Positions 9,057 to 18,347 of a DNA stretch of 64,000 nt are shown piece by piece. The notes beneath the pieces are model-generated. The model ran no database searches, had not been told where the DNA came from, and saw nothing but the letters and a program-made list of their open reading frames with translations. This DNA is from Ornithinibacillus massiliensis (GTDB taxonomy: Bacteria; Bacillota; Bacilli; Bacillales; Amphibacillaceae). The first letter of the stretch is position 1; each line of letters opens with the position of its first letter. The translations under genes were made by a program, and so were the position numbers. The stretch is from the NCBI RefSeq assembly GCF_018310345.1, contig NZ_JAGXBY010000002.1:310001-374000 (forward strand), given 5' to 3'.

Positions 9057-9763
9057 TGATGCAAGGTAAATCAAAAGAAGAACGCGTACATCATGTGTTT
9101 GAAAAAATATATGATAAGTATGATACGATGAACTCTATCATCTCATTCCAGCGACATAAAGCCTGGCGAAAAGATGTCATGAAGCAAATGAATGTTCCAA
9201 ATGGAGCAAGTGCATTAGATGTTTGTTGTGGAACTGGAGATTGGTCTTTCTCACTAGCTGAAGCAGTAGGTAGTAAAGGAAACGTAATCGGTCTAGATTT
9301 TAGCCAAAATATGTTATCGGTAGCAAAAGAGAAGAATGAAGAACTAAACTATGATAATCTAGAGTTCGTCCATGGTAATGCAATGGAATTACCATATGAG
9401 GATAATTCTTTTGATTTTGTAACGATTGGATTTGGGTTAAGAAATGTTCCGGATTATATGACTGTTCTCAAGGAAATGTATCGAGTTGTAAAACCAGGTG
9501 GTGTTGTAGCATGTCTAGAAACATCACAGCCTACGATGATTGGTTTTAAACAACTATATTTCTTCTATTTCCGTTTTATTATGCCATTATTTGGTAGAAT
9601 TTTTGCAAAGAGCTACGAGGAATATGCATGGTTAAATGAATCTACTAGGAATTTCCCTGATAAAAAGACATTAAAGCAAATGTTTTTAGATGCTGGATTT
9701 TCGACAGTACAGGTGAAGAGTTATACCGGTGGGGTTGCAGCTATGCACATGGGTGTTAAATAA
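9056..9763 (+). CDS. menG: demethylmenaquinone methyltransferase
   Basis: Last step of menaquinone synthesis, methylating demethylmenaquinone with S-adenosylmethionine at the membrane face. The SAM-binding motif [11 protein letters not shown] lies near residues 48-58 and the family motifs [11 protein letters not shown] and [15 protein letters not shown] follow. It has 235 residues (234 from the second ATG), as usual. The TAATG junction with hepS indicates translational coupling. It is encoded between the two subunits of the enzyme that makes the prenyl chain of its substrate. Confidence 0.96.
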   Translation: MMQGKSKEERVHHVFEKIYDKYDTMNSIISFQRHKAWRKDVMKQMNVPNGASALDVCCGTGDWSFSLAEAVGSKGNVIGLDFSQNMLSVAKEKNEELNYDNLEFVHGNAMELPYEDNSFDFVTIGFGLRNVPDYMTVLKEMYRVVKPGGVVACLETSQPTMIGFKQLYFFYFRFIMPLFGRIFAKSYEEYAWLNESTRNFPDKKTLKQMFLDAGFSTVQVKSYTGGVAAMHMGVK

Positions 9764-9798
9764 AAATCATTAGTTTTGACAGACAAAAGGTGAATTAC

Positions 9799-10770
9799 AT
9801 GAAATTACCAAAAACATATACCTACCTAAAGAAAGATCTCGACGTAATAGAATCATCCTTAATGGAGGCAATTCAGGCCAATCATCCCGTACTACGAGAA
9901 GCATCTACACAGCTATTGAAGGCAGGAGGGAAGCGTATTCGGCCTGTCTTTGTTTTGTTATCAAGTCAATTCGGTACGGTTAGTATCGAACAAATAACCA
10001 AAGTGGCAGTTTCATTGGAACTAATCCATATGGCAACCTTAGTCCATGATGATGTTATAGATGACGCGGAGCTAAGAAGAGGGATGCCGACAATTAAGAA
10101 ACAATATGGTAACCGTGTCGCCATGTATACTGGTGACTACATTTTAGCTCGAGCTCTAGAAACCATCACACAGATTGATAATGCAGAATTACATAAAACA
10201 TTGGCAGAGGCATTAGTCGAGGTTAGTTTAGGAGAAATTCAACAAATCAAAGATAAGTACAACTGGGATCAAAATATTCGATCTTATTTAAGAAGAATTA
10301 AGCGGAAGACTGCCTTACTCCTCGCTTTAAGCTGTAAGCTTGGCGCGATGACATCAGGAATTACACCTAGTGAAGTTAAGAAACTTTATGAATATGGATA
10401 TTATATTGGAATGAGCTATCAGATCATCGATGATATTCTTGACTTTACTTCTTCTGCTGAAGAATTAGGTAAACCATCTGGGAATGATTTGTATCAAGGG
10501 AATGTCACGTTACCAGTTCTTTATGCTATGCGTGATGAGAACTTTAATCGGTTAGTTAGAGAAACCTTCGCAAATCCGGATGAGGTTTCTAAAGAAAAGA
10601 TGGAATGCATCATTAGCAGACTAAAAGAAACGGATGCAATTGACATGTCTTACCAGCTAAGCGAACGTTACTTAAAAAAGGCGTTTCGTGCATTGAATGG
10701 TTTCCCTCATAATAAGGCAAAGATAACCCTTGAACAAATTGCCAAATATATAGGAAAAAGAAAGCAATAG
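9799..10770 (+). CDS. hepT: heptaprenyl diphosphate synthase component 2
   Basis: Catalytic subunit of the trans-prenyl chain synthase for menaquinone-7. Both Asp-rich metal sites are present: DDVIDD near residue 84 and DDILD near 212. GGKRIRPVFVLL and GDYILAR also fit. The length is 323 residues. The ATG has AAAAGGTGA before it; a GTG three codons earlier is inside that ribosome site. It completes the hepS-menG-hepT unit. Confidence 0.96.
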   Translation: MKLPKTYTYLKKDLDVIESSLMEAIQANHPVLREASTQLLKAGGKRIRPVFVLLSSQFGTVSIEQITKVAVSLELIHMATLVHDDVIDDAELRRGMPTIKKQYGNRVAMYTGDYILARALETITQIDNAELHKTLAEALVEVSLGEIQQIKDKYNWDQNIRSYLRRIKRKTALLLALSCKLGAMTSGITPSEVKKLYEYGYYIGMSYQIIDDILDFTSSAEELGKPSGNDLYQGNVTLPVLYAMRDENFNRLVRETFANPDEVSKEKMECIISRLKETDAIDMSYQLSERYLKKAFRALNGFPHNKAKITLEQIAKYIGKRKQ

Positions 10771-10776
10771 TAAATA

Positions 10777-10805
10777 TTGTTATTTTTATAAAAGTTTGAT
10801 AGAAT
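10777..10805 (+). promoter_or_regulatory. sigma-A promoter for ndk
   Basis: TTGTTA, 17-base spacer, TAGAAT. It starts 7 bases after the hepT stop and is followed directly by a catabolite-response-like site. Confidence 0.45.
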
Positions 10806-10818
10806 TTAAACGGTTACA
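10805..10818 (+). promoter_or_regulatory. candidate cre (CcpA) site at the ndk start point
   Basis: TTTAAACGGTTACA matches the consensus TGWAANCGNTNWCA at all defined positions except the second. It sits right after the -10 box, where CcpA binding would repress. It is a pattern match only. Confidence 0.35.
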
Positions 10819-10854
10819 TAATTCCTAATGACATACTTTAAATGAGGTGTAAAC

Positions 10855-11301
10855 ATGGAGAAAACTTTTTTAATGGTTAAACCAGATGGGGTACAACGAA
10901 ATTTAGTAGGCGAAATTGTAAACCGATTTGAGAGAAAAGGCTTTAAATTAGTAGGTGCAAAATTAATGCAAATCTCTGAGGAGCTAGCGAGTGAGCATTA
11001 TGGAGAGCACAAAGAAAGACCTTTCTTCGGAGAACTAGTAGAATTCATTACTTCTGGACCAGTTTTTGCAATGGTATGGGAAGGTGAAAAAGTCATTAGT
11101 ACAGCTCGTGAAATGATGGGTAAAACGAACCCAGCTGAAGCTTTACCTGGTACAGTAAGAGGTGACTTTGGGGTGACAGTAGGTAAGAACGTCATTCATG
11201 GTTCTGACTCACCAGAAAGCGCTGAGAGAGAAATTAATTTATTCTTCAATCAAAATGAATTAATTTCATATTCAAAACAAGATAGTAATTGGATTTATTA
11301 A
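10855..11301 (+). CDS. ndk: nucleoside diphosphate kinase
   Basis: Equalises NTP pools by phosphate transfer through a phosphohistidine. It has 148 residues, the usual bacterial length. [10 protein letters not shown] is at residues 7-16 and the active-site signature [16 protein letters not shown], with the catalytic His, is near 115-130. AATGAGGTG precedes the ATG. It is monocistronic, between its own promoter and a strong terminator, at the B. subtilis position between hepT and cheR. Confidence 0.97.
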   Translation: MEKTFLMVKPDGVQRNLVGEIVNRFERKGFKLVGAKLMQISEELASEHYGEHKERPFFGELVEFITSGPVFAMVWEGEKVISTAREMMGKTNPAEALPGTVRGDFGVTVGKNVIHGSDSPESAEREINLFFNQNELISYSKQDSNWIY

Positions 11302-11307
11302 GTTAAA

Positions 11308-11344
11308 CAAAATGCCTCCGTTTCTTTAATGGAGGCATTTTACT
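11308..11344 (+). terminator. terminator after ndk
   Basis: AAATGCCTCC / GGAGGCATTT stem followed by TTTAC. Confidence 0.8.
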
Positions 11345-11389
11345 AGATAAGCAAGTATACATACATAAGCAAAAAGAGGCGCAGAGGCT

Positions 11390-12166
11390 ATGAGGGATGA
11401 TTATCAACTATTTATAGAGAAAGTGTATGCTAAGTTTCGAATTGATCTAAAGCAGTATAAAGAAGCACAGATGAAGCGAAGATTAACCTCATTACGTGAT
11501 AAAAGAGGTTACCAGGATTTTATGTCCTATTTTGACGCGATTCATCAAGACAAAGGATTACTTAATGAATTTATCGATAGAATTACCATAAACGTATCGG
11601 AATTCTACCGAAATCCTAAGCGATGGGAAGTATTGCGTGATACCGTCATACCAACACTCCAAACAAATAATAAATCATTGTTCGTTTGGAGTGCAGCTTG
11701 TTCTACAGGAGAAGAGTCTTATAGTATAGCCATTTTACTAAAAGAATTCTTCCCTAATGTAAATGCTAAAATCCTAGCAACCGATATTGATGAAAAGGTA
11801 CTAGAAAGAGCCAAACAAGGTGTTTATGCTGAACAGGCGCTTAAGGAATTACCGGAAGAATTAAAGAAAAAGTACTTTACGTATCGTGATAACACATATG
11901 AAGTAGACCCTTCTATTAAGCGTCAAATTACGTTTAAGAAGCACAATCTATTAGAGGATGACTATCCTGAGCAAGTTGATTTAATTATATGTAGAAATGT
12001 ACTAATATATTTTACGGATACCGCTAAGGATAAAATCTATCATAACTTTTCTGAATCACTTACAACTAATGGCGTTCTATTTGTTGGTAGTACCGAACAA
12101 ATATTTAGTCCAAACAAGTATAATCTGCAATTATTGGATACTTTCTTTTATCAAAAATTAAATTAA
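11390..12166 (+). CDS. cheR: chemotaxis protein methyltransferase CheR
   Basis: Methylates glutamates on chemotaxis receptors with S-adenosylmethionine. It has 258 residues. An N-terminal helical domain is followed by NVSEFYRNPKRWEVL (around 64-78), the SAM loop WSAACSTGEESYSIA (about 102-116) and the family motif ICRNVLIYFTD (about 200). AGAGGCGCAGAGG precedes the ATG. The gene is separated from other chemotaxis genes, as it also is in B. subtilis. Confidence 0.96.
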   Translation: MRDDYQLFIEKVYAKFRIDLKQYKEAQMKRRLTSLRDKRGYQDFMSYFDAIHQDKGLLNEFIDRITINVSEFYRNPKRWEVLRDTVIPTLQTNNKSLFVWSAACSTGEESYSIAILLKEFFPNVNAKILATDIDEKVLERAKQGVYAEQALKELPEELKKKYFTYRDNTYEVDPSIKRQITFKKHNLLEDDYPEQVDLIICRNVLIYFTDTAKDKIYHNFSESLTTNGVLFVGSTEQIFSPNKYNLQLLDTFFYQKLN

Positions 12167-12171
12167 TTATC

Positions 12172-12208
12172 AAATGCTCATATCAGATGATAGGGAGCAT
12201 TTTTTTCT
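12172..12208 (+). terminator. terminator after cheR
   Basis: AAATGCTC ... GAGCATTT followed by TTTTTCT, directly after the stop. Confidence 0.8.
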
Positions 12209-12268
12209 ATTATAAGGACCTATTAGTTTATACTAGATAATAGGATAAGTAAAACAAGGAGGTAAAGC

Positions 12269-13435
12269 ATGCGTTATTTAACTGCAGGTGAATCACATGG
12301 AAAACAATTGACAACAATCATAGAAGGTATTCCTGCACAAATGCCTTTACAAAAAGATCAGATAAATGAGTCGTTACTTCGTAGACAAAAAGGTTATGGA
12401 CGGGGTAAACGGATGCAAATAGAGAAAGATTTAGTTGAGATTACAAGTGGTGTTCGCCATGGTTATACACTAGGATCTCCTATTTCACTAGTGATAAACA
12501 ATGATGATTATAAGCATTGGACCGATATTATGGGGGAGGATCCGTTAGATAAGGATGTGACGTTAAGGCGAGTAGTAACAAGACCTAGGCCGGGTCATGC
12601 AGATTTAAACGGGGCATTAAAATATGGACATCGTGATATTCGTAACGTATTAGAGCGCTCCTCTGCTCGGGAGACTGCAGCAAGAGTGGCTGCTGGTGCC
12701 GTTGCGAAAACAATGCTAAAACAACTTGGGATTAGTGTGTGTGGGTATGTAAAAGAAATAGGCGGAATTCAAGCAGAAGATATGCCTAACGTATCAATGG
12801 AAGAAAGACAGCGGATTTCGGAAGCTTCTCCAGTAAGAACGATAGATAAGAATGTCGAGCAACAAATGATGGAGAGAATAGATTTGGCTAAAAAGAATGG
12901 TGATACCTTAGGAGGTGTTACAGAGGTTTATGTAGAAGGGATGCCTGCTGGTGTCGGTTCCTATGTACATTATGACCGAAAGCTAGATTCACGTATTGCA
13001 GGAGCGGTAGTCAGTATCAATGCATACAAAGGAGTTGAATTTGGAATCGGTTTTGAAGCCGCAAGAAGAAATGGTAGTGAGGTTCATGACGAAATCAATT
13101 GGAATCAGGAAAAGGGGTATTACAGAAACTCGAATAATCTTGGGGGATTTGAAGGTGGAATGACAACTGGAATGCCCATTGTAGTTAAAGGTGTTATGAA
13201 GCCGATTCCTACCTTAATGAAGCCACTACAAAGCATTGACATGGAAACAAAGCAACCTTTTCAAGCTAGTGTGGAGCGCTCTGATGCTTGCGCAGTACCT
13301 GCAGCCGCAGTAGTAATGGAGCATGTGGTAGCATTTGAGTTAGCAAAAGCGATGCTGGAGCAATTTCCGCGTGATAACTTCTATAAATTAAAAGAAGCAG
13401 TAGAAAACTATCGTGAAGAAATAAGGAGATTCTAA
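12269..13435 (+). CDS. aroC: chorismate synthase
   Basis: Seventh shikimate step: converts 5-enolpyruvylshikimate 3-phosphate to chorismate with reduced flavin. The start [14 protein letters not shown] and the signatures [16 protein letters not shown] (about 108-123) and [17 protein letters not shown] (near 131-147) are complete. It has 388 residues, as usual. It is named aroF in B. subtilis nomenclature. AAGGAGG precedes the ATG, and the stop overlaps the aroB start (TAATG). Confidence 0.97.
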   Translation: MRYLTAGESHGKQLTTIIEGIPAQMPLQKDQINESLLRRQKGYGRGKRMQIEKDLVEITSGVRHGYTLGSPISLVINNDDYKHWTDIMGEDPLDKDVTLRRVVTRPRPGHADLNGALKYGHRDIRNVLERSSARETAARVAAGAVAKTMLKQLGISVCGYVKEIGGIQAEDMPNVSMEERQRISEASPVRTIDKNVEQQMMERIDLAKKNGDTLGGVTEVYVEGMPAGVGSYVHYDRKLDSRIAGAVVSINAYKGVEFGIGFEAARRNGSEVHDEINWNQEKGYYRNSNNLGGFEGGMTTGMPIVVKGVMKPIPTLMKPLQSIDMETKQPFQASVERSDACAVPAAAVVMEHVVAFELAKAMLEQFPRDNFYKLKEAVENYREEIRRF

Positions 13436-14511
13436 TGAAAAACATTCATGTGCGTTCAACCATTCAATCCTATGATATTGTAATTGGTAACCATATACGC
13501 CATCATATCAAGGACCAGCTGGATAAGAATTATTCGTCGATTCTTATTATTACAGATTCTAATGTTGGAAAACTATATGCTCAAGACATTCACGATGGAC
13601 TAAATCAAAAGAACATCTTTATAGAAATTGTCGATGCAGGGGAGCAATCGAAAAATATTGAAACATTTTATAACCTTCATACGAAAGCAATTGAATATGG
13701 CTTAGATCGTCAATCTCTCATTATTGCTTTAGGTGGAGGGGTAATAGGAGATTTAGCGGGATTTGTAGCAGCAACCTATATGCGCGGAATTGATTTTATT
13801 CAAGTACCTACTACATTACTAGCGCATGACAGTAGTGTTGGAGGGAAAGTTGCTATCAATCATGATAAAGGAAAGAATTTGATTGGTAGTTTTTATCCAC
13901 CTGTACTAGTACTATATGATACGGATACATTACAAACTCTACCACCAAAAGAAATTCGATCAGGGTATGCTGAGCTAATAAAAGAAGCTATGCTTTCCGA
14001 TAGTGGATTATGGAACAAGCTCTTATCGCAGCATTTAGATAGGATTACCCCAGCTGATTTAGAACAGTTTCTAGAAATGGGAATTAAAATTAAAGCAGAA
14101 ATCGTTCAACAGGATGAAAGAGAATCAGGGGTGCGGAAGTTTTTAAATCTCGGGCATACATTAGGTCATGCAATAGAAGCCGATTTAGGGTATGGTGTAC
14201 TAACCCATGGTGAGGCAGTGGCAATTGGACTACTATTTGCATTTTACGTAAGTGAACAAGAATTACAAGCAGTATTGCCGATACAAGAGCTCAGAGATTG
14301 GTTAAAACGAAATGAATATCCATTTTTGGTGAATACGGATAGAATAGACGAATTAATCGATTTAATGAAACGTGATAAAAAAACAGAGCATAATCAAATC
14401 CAGATGGTATTATTAAATAAAATTGGAGACCCCGTTACCCATATTGTAGAAGAAAACAAACTAAAGAATTATTTAACATCATTTGTAGAGAGAGAAATAA
14501 TAAATGGATAA
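13435..14511 (+). CDS. aroB: 3-dehydroquinate synthase
   Basis: Second shikimate step, NAD- and zinc-dependent. The NAD-binding GGGVIGDLAGFVAATYMRG is near residues 99-117. KxxxxN motifs (GGKVAINHDKGKNLIG) and the zinc ligands in LGHTLGHAIE and THGEAVAIG are present. It has 358 residues. In B. subtilis aroH and the trp operon follow; here only a short hairpin and then ypiA follow. Confidence 0.97.
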   Translation: MKNIHVRSTIQSYDIVIGNHIRHHIKDQLDKNYSSILIITDSNVGKLYAQDIHDGLNQKNIFIEIVDAGEQSKNIETFYNLHTKAIEYGLDRQSLIIALGGGVIGDLAGFVAATYMRGIDFIQVPTTLLAHDSSVGGKVAINHDKGKNLIGSFYPPVLVLYDTDTLQTLPPKEIRSGYAELIKEAMLSDSGLWNKLLSQHLDRITPADLEQFLEMGIKIKAEIVQQDERESGVRKFLNLGHTLGHAIEADLGYGVLTHGEAVAIGLLFAFYVSEQELQAVLPIQELRDWLKRNEYPFLVNTDRIDELIDLMKRDKKTEHNQIQMVLLNKIGDPVTHIVEENKLKNYLTSFVEREIING

Positions 14512-14520
14512 AAACAGTCA

Positions 14521-14542
14521 TGGTGATTGTAAATAATCACCA
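14521..14542 (+). other. hairpin after aroB
   Basis: Perfect eight-pair stem TGGTGATT / AATCACCA with loop GTAAAT, 9 bases after the aroB stop. A T-rich stretch comes only ten bases later (TAGTTTTTTAG), so it may be a weak terminator. It sits exactly where the trp-region genes would be. Confidence 0.45.
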
Positions 14543-14598
14543 CCGTAATCTAGTTTTTTAGTAGAGATAACTTAACGGTAGATGGAAGGGATTTTAAA

Positions 14599-15846
14599 GT
14601 GAATATTATTGTAAAAGCAAACAACTTAATGGAGATGGATAAGGTAGACGAGGCGCTAAAGCTTATACGTAAGCAAATGACAAAAGCATCTGATGAAGAG
14701 CTATATTGGTATGCGGAATTTTATTTGCATTGGGGATTTTTAGTGGAAGCTGAAGAGATTCTGTCTAGATTACTTATAAACTATCCAGAAGAAAGTGAAT
14801 TAAAATTATACCTCACGGATATTTATATCGAACAAGATAATGATGAAAAGGCTATAGACCTACTTAACTCTATTCCAAAAGGAGATGACGCTTATTTGCA
14901 AGCTTTAGTAGCACTTGCAGATCTTTATCAATCCCAAGGGTTATTTGAGGTAGCAGAGCAAAAGCTTCTACAAGCGAAAGAGTTAAATCCGTCTGAGCCA
15001 ATCATTGATTTAGGTTTAGGAGAGCTCTATTATTCTTTCGGAGATTTCAAGCGAGCCATCACCTTTTATGAAAAAGCCTTAAAATCCGATGTGCACGATA
15101 TCCCAATTCATGAAAGATTAGCAGAATCTTATGCCAACGTTGGAGAGTATGAGGTTGCATTAACCTATTACGAAAAAACAGATAGCAAAAATCCAGATGT
15201 GTTATTTAAATATGGGGTTACAGCATATCAAGCAGATCGTAAGGATATTGCTATTCATGTATGGGAGGAGTTAATTGAAGAAGATCCTTATTACCATACT
15301 GCTTATATGCAGTTAGCGAAGGCTTATGAGGACGAGGAGTTACTAAATGATGCTTACGAGACGACATTAAAGGGTCTAAAATTAGATGAGTTTAATAAGG
15401 AACTATACTACTTAGCGGGGACCTTGGCTCATAAATGTAATTTAGATGTGGAAAGTGAAAAACACATTCGAGAAGCAGTTAATCTCGATATGGATTATAA
15501 GGAAGCAGTTCTGTTTTTAATAGAACTGTTAAAATTGAAGGCCAAGCCGGAAGAAATTATCGAGTTAATTCGTATGGTCAAAGAATATGGTGGTGACGAT
15601 CCTTTATATGACTGGGAAATTGCACGTGCCTATATTAAAATTGAATCCTATAATGATGCATTAAATCACTACAAGGAAGCATATAATAGCTTACAACATG
15701 ATAATGACTTCTTAAAAGAATACGGATACTTCTTAGTTGAAGAAGGGAAATCTTTAGAGGCGATTAAGGTATTCACTACCTATTTAGAGCAAGACCCACA
15801 GGACGATGAAATCATGGAATACGTTAATCGTTTGAAGCAAATGTAA
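14599..15846 (+). CDS. ypiA: tetratricopeptide repeat protein YpiA
   Basis: A 415-residue cytoplasmic protein made almost wholly of TPR helix pairs, with repeats such as YLQALVALADLYQSQGLFEVAEQ and IHERLAESYANVGEYEVALTYYEK. No signal or membrane segment is seen. The start codon is GTG with GGAAGGG eight bases upstream. It keeps the ypiA-ypiB-ypiF-qcr order of B. subtilis. TPR proteins act as binding scaffolds; the partner is not evident. Confidence 0.85.
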   Translation: MNIIVKANNLMEMDKVDEALKLIRKQMTKASDEELYWYAEFYLHWGFLVEAEEILSRLLINYPEESELKLYLTDIYIEQDNDEKAIDLLNSIPKGDDAYLQALVALADLYQSQGLFEVAEQKLLQAKELNPSEPIIDLGLGELYYSFGDFKRAITFYEKALKSDVHDIPIHERLAESYANVGEYEVALTYYEKTDSKNPDVLFKYGVTAYQADRKDIAIHVWEELIEEDPYYHTAYMQLAKAYEDEELLNDAYETTLKGLKLDEFNKELYYLAGTLAHKCNLDVESEKHIREAVNLDMDYKEAVLFLIELLKLKAKPEEIIELIRMVKEYGGDDPLYDWEIARAYIKIESYNDALNHYKEAYNSLQHDNDFLKEYGYFLVEEGKSLEAIKVFTTYLEQDPQDDEIMEYVNRLKQM

Positions 15847-15876
15847 TATGGTGAAGGGGAGGAGGTAATAAACGCT

Positions 15877-16452
15877 ATGCAAGCACCTGTTTCAGTAAAG
15901 GATAAAAAGAAGTTTTTACAATGGTTCCTCAATAATTATCAATTAAAAAAACGGGAAAGTGTATGGATTCTGAACTACTTAATTAATCATCAAGAAATAT
16001 TAGAAAATGTTCACTTTGTTCATGACGCTAAATTTTGTGTAAGAAGTGTTATTATTACCAGTCAATGTTCCAAAGAAGTCCCATTCCGCTTTTACAAAAA
16101 TCATTTAGTAACCACAGACGCTGAAAAGGCATTTCACGATATTCGTCTCAATCAACATGAGTCATTATATATTCAATTAAATTTTAATCAGTCAAATCAA
16201 AATCATCTATATGCTTCCGTATTAGAAGAAAATCCTTTTGTTCCGGATGAATATTTAATTACCCAGCAAGACAAAGATAATGCCAAGTTACTGCTGGAAC
16301 ACTCACTATTTGAGTTTCGAAAGAAACAGTTGTTAGAGAAAATTGATCGGAGCTTAGATGAACAAGATAAAGACCAATTCAACAAATTAGTGAAGGAACT
16401 TAGAATCCTTGAATTGAAAATGCTTAGTCAACCTACTTTGCAAGAGCAATAG
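15877..16452 (+). CDS. ypiB: YpiB family protein (UPF0302, IDEAL domain)
   Basis: A 191-residue soluble protein. The N-terminal part (about 1-105) is the YpiB/UPF0302 domain. The C-terminal part, with LLEKIDRSLDEQDKDQFNKL near 150-170, is an IDEAL-type segment. GGAGGAGGTAATA precedes the start. The last codons and the stop lie inside a terminator stem. It occurs next to qcrABC in Bacilli; the family has been linked to control of the cytochrome bc region only by neighbourhood, as far as I can say. Confidence 0.8.
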   Translation: MQAPVSVKDKKKFLQWFLNNYQLKKRESVWILNYLINHQEILENVHFVHDAKFCVRSVIITSQCSKEVPFRFYKNHLVTTDAEKAFHDIRLNQHESLYIQLNFNQSNQNHLYASVLEENPFVPDEYLITQQDKDNAKLLLEHSLFEFRKKQLLEKIDRSLDEQDKDQFNKLVKELRILELKMLSQPTLQEQ

Positions 16453-16466
16453 GTTGATTTTTTTTG
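16428..16466 (+). terminator. terminator overlapping the end of ypiB
   Basis: TCAACCTA / TAGGTTGA stem followed by nine T residues. The first arm is in the coding sequence and the second contains the TAG stop codon. Confidence 0.85.
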
Positions 16467-16540
16467 TTTGCACCAGTATATTAACTTGGGAATCATAAAA
16501 ATATTAAATTTAGTAAATACTAAAAAAGGTGGCTACATAC

Positions 16541-16999
16541 ATGCAATGGACAAAAAAGGATATGGAGCTCTATGTTGGCTCAAAAGAATATATTGATACT
16601 GCTATCATTCCAATAATTCCGTTCCAAGTATCACAAGAAGCATCATTTGGAAAAAGTACTTCCAAAAGAGAGAGCTTATCTATCTTTGCGACGGAAATTG
16701 AAAAAGAGCTGTCGGGTAGAGTTCTTTTAATTCCTAACTATTATTATTTAGAATTTGGTAATAAGGAACAAGAAGCGAAGCGACTAAATGAGTGGTGTGA
16801 AGAAATTAAGAAACAACCGTTTGAGCATGTGTTCATCTTAACCTTTGATGCTAGTTGGAAGCGTTATGAAAAAAATTTAGAGGCTAATCTCTTATGGGTT
16901 CCTGGAGTTCAGGTTGATGAGACAAATTCCGCTAATATGCTGCAACTAATTAGGGGACAAGTTCCAGATGTCATCGATCTTATACGCAGTTATTGGTAA
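16541..16999 (+). CDS. ypiF: DUF2487 family protein YpiF
   Basis: A 152-residue soluble protein that begins MQWTKKDMELYVGSKEYID and carries a mixed alpha/beta pattern. It occupies the ypiF position between ypiB and qcrA. AAAAAGGTGG lies eight bases before this ATG; a GTG four codons earlier overlaps the ribosome site. No catalytic motif is recognised and the function is unknown. Confidence 0.8.
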   Translation: MQWTKKDMELYVGSKEYIDTAIIPIIPFQVSQEASFGKSTSKRESLSIFATEIEKELSGRVLLIPNYYYLEFGNKEQEAKRLNEWCEEIKKQPFEHVFILTFDASWKRYEKNLEANLLWVPGVQVDETNSANMLQLIRGQVPDVIDLIRSYW

Positions 17000-17044
17000 A
17001 CGTAATAAAATTATGAAATCTTTCAGAACATAGATGGATATGTA

Positions 17045-17073
17045 TTGACCGAGCAGTAAGTTTGCGCTATCAT
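17045..17073 (+). promoter_or_regulatory. sigma-A promoter for qcrABC
   Basis: TTGACC, 17-base spacer, TATCAT, about 65 bases before the qcrA start. Confidence 0.45.
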
Positions 17074-17137
17074 GATAATGTCCTAGTAATATGATTAAAA
17101 TTATTGTCCGTGATTATTGTGAAGAGGGGGGAAAATC

Positions 17138-17650
17138 ATGAGCGAAGAAAAGCAACAAGTGTCCCGTCGTCAATTTCTGAATTATACACTAACAGGTGTT
17201 GGAGGATTTATGGCTGCTGGTTTGCTTGCACCTATGCTCAGAATGGCGATTGACCCAGTTTTACAGCCACCAAGTGATGGTGACTATGTAAACGTCGGTC
17301 TTGCTGTTGAAGATATTACAACAACACCTCAACGTGTCGATTGGCAAATTGAACAAGTAGATGGATGGTATGAGTCACAACCAACAAGAACTGCGTGGGT
17401 TTATAAAGATGATAGCGGAAACATTGTAGCACTTTCCCCAATATGTACACACCTAGGCTGTGTTGTATCATGGGAGGGAAATGAAAGTTTTCCGGACCAA
17501 TTCTTTTGCCCATGTCATGATGGTCGCTACACCAAGGATGGTGTGAACGTTCCAGGAACACCACCGACAGCGCCATTACCTTTGTATGAACAAAAAGTGG
17601 AAAATGGAATGCTATACTTAGGTAAAGCAATATCTAGAAAGGAGGCGTAA
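17138..17650 (+). CDS. qcrA: menaquinol-cytochrome c reductase Rieske iron-sulfur subunit
   Basis: The Rieske subunit of the cytochrome bc complex, which passes electrons from menaquinol towards cytochrome c. A twin-arginine signal SRRQFL at residues 8-13 precedes the membrane anchor (about 14-37), so export should use the Tat system. The 2Fe-2S ligands are in CTHLGC and CPCHDGRY. The length is 170 residues. The start has GAGGGGGGAAAATC before it. It leads the qcrABC operon, with six bases to qcrB. Confidence 0.97.
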   Translation: MSEEKQQVSRRQFLNYTLTGVGGFMAAGLLAPMLRMAIDPVLQPPSDGDYVNVGLAVEDITTTPQRVDWQIEQVDGWYESQPTRTAWVYKDDSGNIVALSPICTHLGCVVSWEGNESFPDQFFCPCHDGRYTKDGVNVPGTPPTAPLPLYEQKVENGMLYLGKAISRKEA

Positions 17651-17656
17651 TTATTT

Positions 17657-18331
17657 ATGCTACAAAAGATTTATGACTGGATCGATGAGCGTATTGATAT
17701 TACGCCAATCTGGCGGGATATTGCAGACCATGAAGTACCAGAACATGTTAACCCTGCCCATCATTTTTCTGCATTTGTATATTGTTTTGGTGGTTTAACA
17801 TTCTTCGTGGTTGTTATTCAAATTTTATCAGGTATGTTCTTAACGATGTATTACGTACCAGATATTGAAAACGCTTGGAGATCTGTATATTACTTACAAA
17901 CTGAAGTTGCACATGGTCAAATTGTACGTGGCATGCACCACTGGGGTGCTAGTGTCGTTATCGTAATGCTTTTATTACATACTTTAAGGGTGTTCTTCCA
18001 AGGAGCATATAAAAAACCTCGTGAATTAAACTGGATGGTAGGGGTACTTATCTTCTTTGTTATGCTAGGTTTAGGATTCACAGGATATCTATTACCTTGG
18101 GATAACAAAGCATACTTTGCTACACAAGTAGGATTAGAGATGGCCGAACAAGTACCACTCATAGGTGGCGATCTAAAAGCATTACTTGCGGGTGATGAAG
18201 AAATTGTAGGAGCTCAAACATTGACTCGTTTCTTTGCGATTCATGTATTCTTCCTACCAGCTGCATTATTTGCGCTTATGGGAGCTCACTTTATCTTAAT
18301 CCGTAGACAAGGTATTTCTGGACCACTATAA
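17657..18331 (+). CDS. qcrB: cytochrome b6 subunit of the bc complex
   Basis: A 224-residue membrane subunit with four helices that carries two b hemes. The heme-ligand histidines are in the helices around HHWGASVVIVMLLLHTLR and RFFAIHVFFLPAALFALMGAH. The family motifs GMFLTMYY and LLPWDNKAYFATQVG are visible. The length is that of the short b6-type protein, with the remaining helices supplied by QcrC. AAGGAGG inside the end of qcrA drives its translation. Confidence 0.96.
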   Translation: MLQKIYDWIDERIDITPIWRDIADHEVPEHVNPAHHFSAFVYCFGGLTFFVVVIQILSGMFLTMYYVPDIENAWRSVYYLQTEVAHGQIVRGMHHWGASVVIVMLLLHTLRVFFQGAYKKPRELNWMVGVLIFFVMLGLGFTGYLLPWDNKAYFATQVGLEMAEQVPLIGGDLKALLAGDEEIVGAQTLTRFFAIHVFFLPAALFALMGAHFILIRRQGISGPL

Positions 18332-18347
18332 AAAGGAGGGGAAGGCT

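Noticed and set aside
14486..14510. GTAGAGAGAGAAATAA-like GAG repeats at the end of aroB as a TRAP site
   Set aside because: Only about three overlapping triplets without the 2-3 base spacing; TRAP needs many spaced triplets.
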